44,629 bases of DNA, taken from NCBI GenBank assembly GCA_910577075.1, contig CAJTKV010000010.1:1-44629 (forward strand), in the 5' to 3' direction. The position numbers and the translations under genes are program-made. The notes below the pieces were generated by a model, which was given only the letters and a program-made list of their open reading frames with translations, was not told where the DNA came from and did not search any database. This stretch comes from an uncultured Bacilli bacterium. Its GTDB lineage: Bacteria > Bacillota_I > Bacilli_A > RF39 > UBA660. This document shows, one piece after another, positions 23,868 to 31,661 of the stretch (within the stretch, counting starts at the first letter, position 1; each line of letters begins with the position of its first letter).

Positions 23868-23887
23868 TTTTCCACTTCCCTTTTATA

Positions 23888-24601
23888 CTATTTTGAATAA
23901 ATGCTCGATGTTGAAACTCCTCCATCTACGGCATATATTCCGCCTGTTACATAAGATGCCTCACTGCTACTCAAAAAAGCAACCACATTCGCAACCTCTT
24001 CTGGAGTACCTATGCGCTTTATCGGTATTCTATTTGCACATCTATTTTTTTGTTCTTCATCTTTAAAACTATTTTCCAATAACTCTGTCATAGTTGGTCC
24101 CGGTAAAACACAATTGACCCTAACACCTAAGCTGGCATACTCTTGAGCTAAACACTTAGTAAACATTACAATTCCCGCCTTAGTTGTACAGTATAAAGGA
24201 GACGTTAATTCTGGAACTAATCCCAAACAAGAGGCAATATTTACTATGCATCCCTTACTTTCCTTTAATTTATCTATTAAATTTCTTGTAACTTTAAAAG
24301 TTCCCTTGATATTTATATCAACCATCTTATCAATATCTTCATCAAGAGTATCTTCAATATACTTCTCAAAATAAACACCAGCATTATTTACTAATATATC
24401 AACTCTATCAATTTGACCAACAGCTTCTTTTATCTCCGCATCTGAAGTTATATCGACATTATAATACTTTAATGCTGACTTTGGTTCCTTTATATCAAAT
24501 ATTATTACTTCTACTCCTAAAGATTCTAGCTTTTTAGCAATAGCTTCACCAATCCCACTAGAACCTCCTGTTACAATCGCTACTTTATTTTTTAAATCCA
24601 T
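23888..24601 (-). CDS. Short-chain dehydrogenase/reductase
   Basis: 237 residues from ATG 24601; GAGGGG lies eight bases upstream, and the earlier ATG at 24664 has no such site. Rossmann motif VTGGSSGIG (~9-17), the NNAG motif (~78-81), active-site Ser in NIASCLG (~124) and YCTTK (~138-142) make it a complete classical SDR. The C-terminal PGPTMTELL and ASYVTGGIYAVDGG segments are typical. The FabG-like form suggests an NAD(P)-dependent alcohol/ketone reductase; the substrate cannot be read from the sequence. It has an extended -10 (TGATATACT) upstream. Confidence 0.9.
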   Translation of the reverse strand: MDLKNKVAIVTGGSSGIGEAIAKKLESLGVEVIIFDIKEPKSALKYYNVDITSDAEIKEAVGQIDRVDILVNNAGVYFEKYIEDTLDEDIDKMVDINIKGTFKVTRNLIDKLKESKGCIVNIASCLGLVPELTSPLYCTTKAGIVMFTKCLAQEYASLGVRVNCVLPGPTMTELLENSFKDEEQKNRCANRIPIKRIGTPEEVANVVAFLSSSEASYVTGGIYAVDGGVSTSSIYSK

Positions 24602-24766
24602 TCCCTTATCCCCTCTTTTACTATTTATCAACCATTCTAAGTATATCAAATATCTTTTTAACAAAAAAGAAAGAATAATGCATATTTAACTACTTCACTT
24701 TTATTTGTCACACATGTACACATCTATCAAATTTTACATTCAATATTTATTGCTTACCTTTAATAA

Positions 24767-24793
24767 TAAAAAGACCAACAATAAAGTTGATCT
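24767..24793 (-). terminator. Terminator after the XRE regulator
   Basis: AGATCAAC / GTTGGTCT stem (one G-U pair), 6-base loop, then TTTTT on the minus strand. The rest of 24602-24821 holds only the dehydrogenase promoter region. Confidence 0.75.
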
Positions 24794-24821
24794 AATAGAT
24801 AAATGTTATTTAAAATTCTTC

Positions 24822-25388
24822 TTACAAATTTACTTTGCCACACACCATAAATCTATTCTTGCCATACACAAATTTCTTGATATTTGTATCACTAGGAAGT
24901 TCATATACTCTTAAAGTCCAATCTTTAATATTAACAAGCATCTTTAAATTATCTTTAACTACTAAATAAAATGGTGACAAATCATTCAAGGCATCTGCAA
25001 ATCCTAATGTACCAGCTCCTATAATTAAATCAAAAGTTGTTTCCAATTTACTCATCTTTTTATCTCTAATTAATGAATATACTTCCCAAGGTTCAGGATA
25101 ATACTCTTTTAATATCTCCGAATATGAAAATAGCTTTCCATTATATTTATCCTTATCAAATTCCTTTGTCATACTTAAAGCAGGTAATTCATTATCGTCA
25201 TTTAACAAATAATCCACTGTTATACCAAATACCTTTGCCAATTCTTGTAAATTAGAAACATCGGGTATTCCTCCATCACTTTCCCATTTTGTAACCGCTT
25301 GTCTTGAAACATTCATTATTTCAGCAAGTTGTTCTTGAGATAACCCAAATCTTTTTCTAATACTCTTTAATTTTTCACCTAATGTCAT
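24822..25388 (-). CDS. XRE-family regulator with C-terminal unknown domain
   Basis: 188 residues from ATG 25388; AAAGGAGT is seven bases upstream and the GTG at 25397 overlaps it. Residues 1-64 are a Cro/CI helix-turn-helix: LGEKLKSIRKRFGLSQEQLAEIMNVSRQAVTKWE is the classic pattern, ending DYLLND. The ~120-residue C-terminal part is rich in aromatic residues and carries no motif I know. It may sense a ligand or hold a partner protein. A dyad at 25462-25478, upstream of its start, may be its own operator. It is a single-gene unit. Confidence 0.88.
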   Translation of the reverse strand: MTLGEKLKSIRKRFGLSQEQLAEIMNVSRQAVTKWESDGGIPDVSNLQELAKVFGITVDYLLNDDNELPALSMTKEFDKDKYNGKLFSYSEILKEYYPEPWEVYSLIRDKKMSKLETTFDLIIGAGTLGFADALNDLSPFYLVVKDNLKMLVNIKDWTLRVYELPSDTNIKKFVYGKNRFMVCGKVNL

Positions 25389-25461
25389 AGGTATCACTCC
25401 TTTCTGACATCAATTTTATAATTAAATAATTGAAAATAACAGCAACAATACATTACATTTA

Positions 25462-25478
25462 TGCTACTTATCGTAGCA
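25462..25478. promoter_or_regulatory. Dyad upstream of the XRE gene, possible operator
   Basis: TGCTAC-TTATC-GTAGCA, a perfect 6-bp inverted repeat, 74 bp before the XRE start. I see nothing else in 25389-25596 beyond AT-rich spacer. Confidence 0.4.
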
Positions 25479-25596
25479 ATCAATAATTCATCATTTATTG
25501 CGCTCCTATAATTCTTTTTAGAACAGATATATTTTAACAATATCATAAATTAAAACAGTTATTATTAAACTTCCAAAAGAAACATAATTTTATTTA

Positions 25597-26151
25597 TTAA
25601 TACCTATCTTTATAAATTTTTTTGGTGTTAGATACTATTTCATTAACAAATTTGGTTTTACCATCCGTGTATAAATCTCTGTTTGGCTTATATTTATTAT
25701 ACAATTCTAATTTTAACTTTTCATATTCATGCGCTTTATCTATATTATCATTTAGATAATCTCTAAAATATAACTCATCACAATCTCCAAATTTCTTTAT
25801 GTGAATGTGAAATACTTTATCCTCATAGCCATTCATGGCATATCCTTTATTAAACGATATTTTATTTGAGCTTTCATTCATTAGCAAATATTTATTATCA
25901 ATTAGTGTATCCTTTACAACACTCATATTACCAAAGTCTATTTCAATTAAAATATCTACTATCGGTTTTGTCTTTATATATTTTATTGAAGTACTGCCAA
26001 TATGACTAATTCTCTTAATGCTACTACCCAATAGAGATTTTAATTTTTGCTCTTCTTCTAAATATAATTTACTAAAGTTAGAATCAAAATCAACAAATGT
26101 TATAGGAAACAAATCCCATAACTCATTTAAAGTCATATTTTCTAATTGCAT
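25597..26151 (-). CDS. GrpB/UPF0157 family nucleotidyltransferase-fold protein
   Basis: 184 residues from ATG 26151; AAAGTGGGA is upstream, and the TTG at 26169 overlaps that site. The family signature is ISHIGSTSIKYIKTKPIVDI (~49-68), corresponding to HIGSTS-V-x-G-L-x-AKPIIDI. FHIHI (~113) and YFRDYL (~127) are also typical. GrpB proteins share the nucleotidyltransferase fold, but no reaction is firmly known for most. The usual VPGL is replaced by IKYI, a small departure near the active-site loop. It follows copA by 119 bases with no clear terminator between them. Confidence 0.85.
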   Translation of the reverse strand: MQLENMTLNELWDLFPITFVDFDSNFSKLYLEEEQKLKSLLGSSIKRISHIGSTSIKYIKTKPIVDILIEIDFGNMSVVKDTLIDNKYLLMNESSNKISFNKGYAMNGYEDKVFHIHIKKFGDCDELYFRDYLNDNIDKAHEYEKLKLELYNKYKPNRDLYTDGKTKFVNEIVSNTKKIYKDRY

Positions 26152-26270
26152 AACATATCCCACTTTCAAAATATAATTTATTATTTAATTAACTTTACCA
26201 ACCACAAATATCGCAAGTTTTGTTTGTTTTACGTCATTTTCATTATTATCAACTTACAAACTATTATTGT

Positions 26271-28481
26271 TTATTTTAAATACTTTTTTTGTTTTAATCT
26301 TAAAGTATTAATTATGACAGTTATACTACTTAATACCATCGCTAAACTAGCTATCATTGGATTAATAGTTATTCCCACGCACTTAAACAATCCCATTGCT
26401 ATTGGTATCATTAGAGTATTATAGAAGAATGCCCAGAACAAATTTTGTTTAATAATTCCTATTGTTCTTTTGCTTATTTTTATCAATGCAATTATGCTAT
26501 TTAAATTATTTTGAGTTAATATTACTGATGATGAATCAGCAGCAATATCTGTTCCACTATTGACACTTACTCCAATGTCAGCAGTGGCAAGGGCTGGACT
26601 ATCATTAATTCCATCTCCACACATCATAACAAGATTATTTTCTCTTTTTAATTCTTTAACTATATTGGCTTTATCTTTTGGAAGCACATTTGCAATTACC
26701 TTTTTTATTCCCAGTTCATTAGCAATAGATTTTGCTGTTGCTTCATTATCTCCAGTTAGCATAATAGTTTCAATTTTCATATTAGATAATTCTTTTATAA
26801 CTGATTTGGCTTCTTCTCTTACAATATCATTTACACCTATTAAAGCAACAATTTTTTTATCAATTACCACATATATAACACTATTGCCCTTTTTAGCAAG
26901 CAATACTTCTTCATCATTGTATTTATTTTCTATTTTGTATTTTTCAATTATTTTGGAATTACCAAGTATTATTTCTTTATTATCTACTTTTCCTGTTATT
27001 CCATATCCTGCAACATTTTTAAATCCATTTACTTCTTTCATAGAAATCTTTTTATCTTCCATATAATTCTTAAAAGCATTTGCTATTGGATGTGTTGTTT
27101 TACTTTCTAAACTTCCCACCATTTGTAATATCTCGTCATCTTTCATATTGCTAAAATTTACAAATTCAGATATTTTTAATTTCCCATAAGTTAAAGTCCC
27201 AGTTTTATCAAAGACGACGACATTAGTTTTACTAGCTATTTCTAGTATCTCGCTCTTTTTAACTAAAATTCCATTAGTTGCACATAATCCTTCGCTGACA
27301 ATAATTGCAAGTGGTGTAGCAAGACCTAAACTGCAGGGGCATGCAACAACCAAAACCGTTACAAATGTTATAATTGATTCATCTAAATTATTTCCTAAAA
27401 TTAAATAGACAATAAAAGTTATTATAGCAATAATAATAACAAAAGGGACAAAGTATCCTGATACTATATCGGCTATTTTAGCTATCGGTGCTTTTGTATT
27501 AGTTGCTTCAACGACAAGTTTTACTATTTCTGATATGGTTGATTCTTTCCCTATTCTCTCAGCTTTGTATTCAATATATCCATCATAGTTTAGACTTCCA
27601 GCTATCACTTTACTGCCATTCGTTTTCATAACAGGCTTGCTTTCTCCAGTTATAAATGATTCATCTAAATGCGAGCTTCCCGCCAAAATTTCTCCATCAA
27701 CTGCGACTTTTTCCCCCGCCTTACAGACGACAATATCACCTTTTTTTATTTCATCTAAAGTAACTTCCCTTAGTTCACCATTGACTTTTATTGTCGCCTT
27801 TTGCGGTGTAATACTCACTAATTTTTGAATTGCTTCTTTGGTTTTATCTTTGCTTATTCCATCGATAAATCTTCCCATTTTTATAAAATATATGACAATA
27901 CTAGATGACTCAAAGTACAAATTCATTATTAAGCTAGTATTTCCATTTATTACTAAATACATATTGTATAAACTATATAAGAAACTGGTAATTACTCCTA
28001 TACTAACTAAAGTATCCATATTTGGCGTTTTATGTATTAAATTTTTATACCCATTTCTTAATATATCAAAGCCATAAATTATAAACAAAATAGTTAAAAA
28101 TAATAAAGTAAACATATAATTTAAACTAAAATGACGTGGATCAAGAAAAGGTATAGTTGGTAGATTTATCATGTGCCCCATGGAAATATACATGAGAAGT
28201 ACAGCTAAAATAGAATATATAATAAACTTTCTTTTTTCGCTCTTATTTTTGTTATTACTTATCTCTTTAAATTCTCCCAAACTTTCAAAACCTGCTTTAC
28301 TAATAAAAGTTTCAATTTTATCAATGTCGAGTTTTTCCTCATCATAAGTTATACTCACATTGGCGAGAACTAAATTGACAAACGCTTCTTTTATCCCATC
28401 CTGTTTAATTAAATATTTTTCTAAACCATTTGAACAAGCTGAACAAGTCATCCCATCTACTGAAAGGCAAATTTTTTTCAT
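26271..28481 (-). CDS. copA: Copper-translocating P1B-type ATPase CopA
   Basis: 736 residues. One N-terminal heavy-metal domain with GMTCSAC (~9-15), eight membrane helices, the metal-path motif CPCSLGLATP (~380), phosphorylation site DKTGTLT (~425), the HP motif in THPIANA (~465), and the hinge GDGINDSPALA (~625). The CPC and MTCSAC motifs indicate Cu(I)/Ag(I) export. Normal length for a CopA with a single metal-binding domain. It starts three bases after copZ ends, and csoR is upstream, so this is a standard copper-efflux operon. Confidence 0.96.
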   Translation of the reverse strand: MKKICLSVDGMTCSACSNGLEKYLIKQDGIKEAFVNLVLANVSITYDEEKLDIDKIETFISKAGFESLGEFKEISNNKNKSEKRKFIIYSILAVLLMYISMGHMINLPTIPFLDPRHFSLNYMFTLLFLTILFIIYGFDILRNGYKNLIHKTPNMDTLVSIGVITSFLYSLYNMYLVINGNTSLIMNLYFESSSIVIYFIKMGRFIDGISKDKTKEAIQKLVSITPQKATIKVNGELREVTLDEIKKGDIVVCKAGEKVAVDGEILAGSSHLDESFITGESKPVMKTNGSKVIAGSLNYDGYIEYKAERIGKESTISEIVKLVVEATNTKAPIAKIADIVSGYFVPFVIIIAIITFIVYLILGNNLDESIITFVTVLVVACPCSLGLATPLAIIVSEGLCATNGILVKKSEILEIASKTNVVVFDKTGTLTYGKLKISEFVNFSNMKDDEILQMVGSLESKTTHPIANAFKNYMEDKKISMKEVNGFKNVAGYGITGKVDNKEIILGNSKIIEKYKIENKYNDEEVLLAKKGNSVIYVVIDKKIVALIGVNDIVREEAKSVIKELSNMKIETIMLTGDNEATAKSIANELGIKKVIANVLPKDKANIVKELKRENNLVMMCGDGINDSPALATADIGVSVNSGTDIAADSSSVILTQNNLNSIIALIKISKRTIGIIKQNLFWAFFYNTLMIPIAMGLFKCVGITINPMIASLAMVLSSITVIINTLRLKQKKYLK

Positions 28482-28484
28482 GAG

Positions 28485-28694
28485 TTATTCTCCTAAATAT
28501 TCAAAGCCTATATCTTCGATAGTTTCTTTTACTAGCTCCACATCTATTTTATCGTTATACTTTAAAGTAACACTACCAGTATTGTGATCAGCTTCAACTT
28601 CTACTACATTCTCAATATTCTTTAAAGCATTCTTAACGCGTTTTTCACATCCATCACAGACCATTCCCGATAGTTTAAAATTAAATTCTTTCAT
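28485..28694 (-). CDS. copZ: Copper chaperone CopZ
   Basis: 69 residues, a single heavy-metal-associated domain. The metal loop is GMVCDGC (~10-16), a CxxC; the ferredoxin-like fold is complete. CopZ picks up Cu(I) in the cytoplasm and hands it to CopA. It differs from the usual MxCxxC in having V before the first Cys (MVCDGC still fits MxCxxC). It lies between csoR and copA with gaps of 13 and 3 bases. Confidence 0.92.
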   Translation of the reverse strand: MKEFNFKLSGMVCDGCEKRVKNALKNIENVVEVEADHNTGSVTLKYNDKIDVELVKETIEDIGFEYLGE

Positions 28695-28707
28695 TTATAT
28701 CATCCTT

Positions 28708-29016
28708 TCATTTATTAAATCTTTTAAATAGACTGATGATTTCATCCATTGCAGCTATATCACCTTTTTCTATATCCCTAGAAATACAAGTATATAAATG
28801 GTTTTCTAATACTTGATTAGATAAACTTTTTATCGAATTTTCCACTGCTGATAGCTGAATTAAAATATCATTACAATAAGCATCATCATCTACCATTTTT
28901 TTAATTCCTCTAATTTGACCTTCAATTCTATTAAGCCTATTTGTTAGTAATTTTTTATCGCTATCTCCTCGATAAGTTTTCTTTTTACAACAATTATCAT
29001 TTTTATCTTTAAGCAT
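28708..29016 (-). CDS. csoR: Copper-sensing repressor CsoR
   Basis: 102 residues from ATG 29016, with GGTGAT upstream; the ATG at 29034 lies too close to the -10 box. The all-helical CsoR/RcnR fold is clear from NRLNRIEGQIRGIKKMV. The Cu(I) ligands are conserved: Cys in DDAYCND, His and Cys in ENHLYTC, giving the C-H-C set of copper sensors. CsoR represses the operon until Cu(I) binds. Its N-terminus has an extra Cys pair (NCCKKK). A palindrome between -35 and -10 is the likely binding site. Confidence 0.93.
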   Translation of the reverse strand: MLKDKNDNCCKKKTYRGDSDKKLLTNRLNRIEGQIRGIKKMVDDDAYCNDILIQLSAVENSIKSLSNQVLENHLYTCISRDIEKGDIAAMDEIISLFKRFNK

Positions 29017-29038
29017 ATTTTCATCACCAACCATATAT

Positions 29039-29067
29039 ATTATATACCCGTACAGGTATTTTGTGAA
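29039..29067 (-). promoter_or_regulatory. csoR-copZ-copA promoter with CsoR-type operator
   Basis: TTCACA (29062-29067), 17-bp spacer, TATAAT (29039-29044). The palindrome ATACC-CGTACA-GGTAT (29044-29059) fills the spacer, the usual place for CsoR to block polymerase. A further half-site-like GGGGGTAT lies at about 29071-29078. Confidence 0.75.
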
Positions 29068-29094
29068 TAAGGGGGTATATTATTATATGAAATT

Positions 29095-29125
29095 AAAAAA
29101 GCAAATCATATTGCAAGCGATTTAC
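29095..29125 (-). terminator. Terminator closing cassette array B
   Basis: GTAAATC / GATTTGC stem (one G-U pair) with an 11-base loop, then TTTTTT on the minus strand, six bases past the last junction site. Confidence 0.65.
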
Positions 29126-29130
29126 TTTCA

Positions 29131-29142
29131 AAATTGTAGTTT
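29131..29142 (-). repeat. Cassette junction site 0 (array B end)
   Basis: Minus strand AAACTACAATTT, one mismatch to the core AAATTACAATTT. It lies downstream of the last gene of the array, about 106 bases after its stop, and directly before a terminator. Confidence 0.55.
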
Positions 29143-29248
29143 ACCTATTTTTTATTGTCAAAGCCAAAAGATAAGTTTTTACTCTCAACAATTTTTTATT
29201 TTTATACATATTTCCTAATATAAAAACAACATATAATTTGTAGCCACA

Positions 29249-29764
29249 CTACAAGGACTTAATATATTCTATTAACGGTTTTAATCTCTCTTTGCTAGAT
29301 ATATCATAGGATTTTTTAATAGAATTCTGCATACCTATTTCCTCTTTACTTTTATTGTTCTTTTTTTCTAACATTATAGAAGCCATTTTCATCATAGTTT
29401 TATCTAAAAATCCCATTTTTTCATAATTTAAACCTGCGGGGACATAAAAATATTTAATAATTTTTCGTTCTTCTTCTGTTAAGTTACTTTTCCATACTTC
29501 CATTATAGAATTAGTTTCTTTTGGAGTTGCCCCTGTTGCAAATATAATTAGTTTTTTACCTAAATTTAATTTTTTGATTTTACTTAATCCGTCAATTCTT
29601 CCTGCGTGTATTCTGCTACCAAATATCACTAGATCATAATTATTAAAATCTAACTTTTGAATATGAGATATTTTTTCCATATCACATTCTAATTCTTCAG
29701 CAAGCCAATTAGCATATTTTTCCGTAAATCCCGTTTTCGATTTATATATTAGAAGTATTCTCAT
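29249..29764 (-). CDS. Flavodoxin-domain protein
   Basis: 171 residues; AAAGGATGA precedes ATG 29764. The opening RILLIYKSKTGFTEKYANWLAEEL is the flavodoxin phosphate-binding loop for FMN (S/T-x-T-G-x-T), here KSKTGFT. YDLVIFGSRIHAGRIDG (~44-60) and KLIIFATGATP (~72) follow, as in Flavodoxin_5/HemG-like proteins. These use FMN for electron transfer or menaquinone-linked oxidation. Last gene of array B; the junction before it is a one-base-shorter form of the core. The 164-base stretch downstream (29085-29248) holds a hairpin-like TTGTAG...CTACAA, site 0 and a terminator. Confidence 0.85.
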   Translation of the reverse strand: MRILLIYKSKTGFTEKYANWLAEELECDMEKISHIQKLDFNNYDLVIFGSRIHAGRIDGLSKIKKLNLGKKLIIFATGATPKETNSIMEVWKSNLTEEERKIIKYFYVPAGLNYEKMGFLDKTMMKMASIMLEKKNNKSKEEIGMQNSIKKSYDISSKERLKPLIEYIKSL

Positions 29765-29781
29765 GGAACATCATCCTTTCT

Positions 29782-29793
29782 AAATGTAATTTT
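29782..29793 (-). repeat. Cassette junction site 1
   Basis: Minus strand AAAATTACATTT, the core with one A missing, between the stop of the 148-residue membrane protein gene and the flavodoxin ribosome-binding site. Confidence 0.7.
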
Positions 29794-29795
29794 AA

Positions 29796-30242
29796 CTACA
29801 AAGTTTTTATTATCCAATAGGCAATAAATGGACTGGCATACATTACTAAATAAACTATCGTTATCCATGGCTGATATTCAATGTAAAATCTTCTAAATGT
29901 TAATGATAATGGATGTTTTATAAGTACCCATCCAACTAAATCAATTATTATTGCAGATGTTCCCCATAAGATAGATGTTGCGATTACATTTGATAAAGTA
30001 ACTGTATCTAATCCATTAAAATATAGATAAGCAAATATTGGTAAAACAATCAAATTGTATAATGGATGCCAAGGTTTCGTTTTATTATATGCTTCTCCTA
30101 AACCCTTACCTTTTCCTCCACTTTCTTTCATTGATTTCATGTGTAACACTTTAATATTAAACACAGTATGCAAAAAACCTATCCAAGTGATAACTACATA
30201 TCCTATAAAAAAATATAATAATGAAATTCCTGTTTTCTCCAT
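29796..30242 (-). CDS. Unknown four-helix membrane protein
   Basis: 148 residues from ATG 30242 (MEKTGISLL), where GGAGG lies eight bases upstream; an in-frame ATG at 30284 lies inside the preceding gene. Four hydrophobic segments are visible (~7-27, ~62-80, ~85-107, ~120-142). A loop between the first two is Gly/Lys rich (SGGKGKGLGEAYNKTKPWHPLYN). The phrase LIKHPLSLTFRRFYIEYQPW precedes the last helix. I do not recognise the family. The junction before it is only a partial site, so it may have travelled together with the DUF5131 gene upstream as a two-gene unit. Confidence 0.75.
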   Translation of the reverse strand: MEKTGISLLYFFIGYVVITWIGFLHTVFNIKVLHMKSMKESGGKGKGLGEAYNKTKPWHPLYNLIVLPIFAYLYFNGLDTVTLSNVIATSILWGTSAIIIDLVGWVLIKHPLSLTFRRFYIEYQPWITIVYLVMYASPFIAYWIIKTL

Positions 30243-30257
30243 ATTCTTTTCCTCCAA

Positions 30258-30264
30258 TAATTTA
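30258..30264 (-). repeat. Partial cassette junction (site 2)
   Basis: Minus strand TAAATTATTGGAGG keeps only the first half of the core (TAAATTA) between stop codon and ribosome-binding site. It could be a worn site or chance. Confidence 0.3.
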
Positions 30265-30978
30265 GCAATGTGCTTCATAATCAATGTTTGCCAATTTTGC
30301 TTGTTTACATAAATCTTTAGTTTGTAATTTGTACTGTTTGCCGTCTTTTATAAAATACGTTCCACATTGCCTAAACTCAAAACTGACATTTTTTCTTATA
30401 CATTGTTCTCTAATATTTAATACCCAATCATAATTAAATACTCTAGCATTTATATCCGATTCTCCACCTACTACAACTAATTCAACATTATCAAGATATT
30501 TTTCTATATCAATACTCTCTAATAAAGGCTGTGCTGTTATACATTTATGTTTTATCGGCAAATCTTTAAATATGGATAATTTATAATCAGCATTTTTTTG
30601 ATTTTCAATAGTACAACATACAACCACATTATCATAGCCATCACTCCAGTCATCTGGAATACATTTCATAAATCTATCAATTCTTTTGGTGAGAAACAAA
30701 AAAGTACAGTCTTGTCTTTCTTTAATCATTTTCCAACAATCATTTCTCCACTCATCTGCTTCTTCAATTAAAAAATCTGTAGAAAAACATAAATAGACAA
30801 TTCCTGATTTCATCTTATACTCGCCATTTTTTAATTTTTCTATTGGCTTTTCAAAATCTTTTGTTTTTACAATATCATTAGTATTTATATTTCTTTTTGA
30901 ATCACCTTTATGAATATAGCAATGTAAACAACCATCACTACATTTTTTACAGCCACGCCAAGGATTCCACATCGCCAT
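30262..30978 (-). CDS. DUF5131 (phage Gp37/Gp68-like) radical-SAM-like protein
   Basis: 238 residues; AGGAG lies nine bases before ATG 30978. The opening MWNPWRGCKKCSDGCLHCY is the DUF5131 hallmark: WNPxxGC-x-x-x-S-x-GCxxCY, with Cys residues spaced like an iron-sulfur site. Later YLCFSTDFL (~68), FLFLTKRIDRF (~94), QPLLESID (~150) and VVVGGESD (~169) fit the family. Such proteins occur in phages, mobile elements and integron cassettes; the reaction is not established. Sits between a perfect junction site upstream and a partial one downstream. Confidence 0.88.
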   Translation of the reverse strand: MAMWNPWRGCKKCSDGCLHCYIHKGDSKRNINTNDIVKTKDFEKPIEKLKNGEYKMKSGIVYLCFSTDFLIEEADEWRNDCWKMIKERQDCTFLFLTKRIDRFMKCIPDDWSDGYDNVVVCCTIENQKNADYKLSIFKDLPIKHKCITAQPLLESIDIEKYLDNVELVVVGGESDINARVFNYDWVLNIREQCIRKNVSFEFRQCGTYFIKDGKQYKLQTKDLCKQAKLANIDYEAHC

Positions 30979-30992
30979 CTTATCACACTCCT

Positions 30993-31004
30993 AAATTGTA
31001 ATTT
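30993..31004 (-). repeat. Cassette junction site 3
   Basis: Exact core AAATTACAATTT, overlapping the TAA stop of the 215-residue membrane protein gene and followed at once by AGGAGTG, the ribosome-binding site of the next gene. Confidence 0.85.
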
Positions 31005-31650
31005 ATATTATATATAATCTTAGACTATATATTAAAGTTAATACTATTGCAAATAATAAACTATAAATACTATTTTTAGGTTTCGTATATAAAACTGTCA
31101 TTGTTCCTAAAAATAATAATGTATCTAAGAGACTTTTAAAAGAAAAATACCAAAGTCCAATACTAAAAGATTCTAATAACATTACTGCCAATATTCCACT
31201 AGAAATCATAATGGAAATTTTATTATTTCCCTTGGCATACCAACAAATAAATGCAAGTATGGGAGTTATAGCAGTTATTCCATACCAAATCATCATATAA
31301 CTTTTAGGATTAAAACCACTAAACACAATGGTATAAAAATGATAGCTTGCTGTCATACCAACAAAAAATAAAAATACATTTAAGCTTGCTCTTAGAGGTG
31401 TTTTACTAAATACAGAAATAGTAATTGCTAAAAATATCCATATACCAGCATAAGAAAAAACATTTCTTAAATCTACTATTCCTAACATGTGCTGCCACCA
31501 TATTGCATCATTAATACTTAAATTATCTAACCATTTAGAAAATATTCCTAAAACTATTCCTAATAAGAATATCAAAATGGTATTTATAATTTTTTTACTT
31601 GTTTTTAATTTTTTATCAGGAGTTCTTATCTTATCTAAAATTTTTTTCAT
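31003..31650 (-). CDS. Unknown six-helix membrane protein
   Basis: 215 residues; AGGAGG precedes ATG 31650. A basic N-terminal 20 residues leads into about six hydrophobic segments covering the rest, with short loops. Notable phrases are FSKWLDNLSINDAIWWQHMLG (~37-57) and GFNPKSYMMIWYG (~115). No enzymatic motif is evident and I do not recognise the family. The upstream junction is of the variant type (AAATAGTAATTT) although no promoter precedes it, the only such case inside an array. Confidence 0.75.
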   Translation of the reverse strand: MKKILDKIRTPDKKLKTSKKIINTILIFLLGIVLGIFSKWLDNLSINDAIWWQHMLGIVDLRNVFSYAGIWIFLAITISVFSKTPLRASLNVFLFFVGMTASYHFYTIVFSGFNPKSYMMIWYGITAITPILAFICWYAKGNNKISIMISSGILAVMLLESFSIGLWYFSFKSLLDTLLFLGTMTVLYTKPKNSIYSLLFAIVLTLIYSLRLYII

Positions 31651-31661
31651 ATTGACCTCCT

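Noticed and set aside
24701..24716. Third copy of the HipA-flanking repeat (TTGTCACACAT)
   Set aside because: Only 11 bases match and the rest of the 29-mer is absent.
26170..26250. Zinc-ribbon-like tail KTCDICGW in the copA-grpB spacer
   Set aside because: Only eight codons make sense before a stop and there are stops just upstream; too short to call a relic.
29221..29245. TTGTAG...CTACAA hairpin after the flavodoxin gene as a terminator
   Set aside because: The stem is only 6 bp and is followed by AATTATATG, with no T-run; the better terminator is at 29095-29125.
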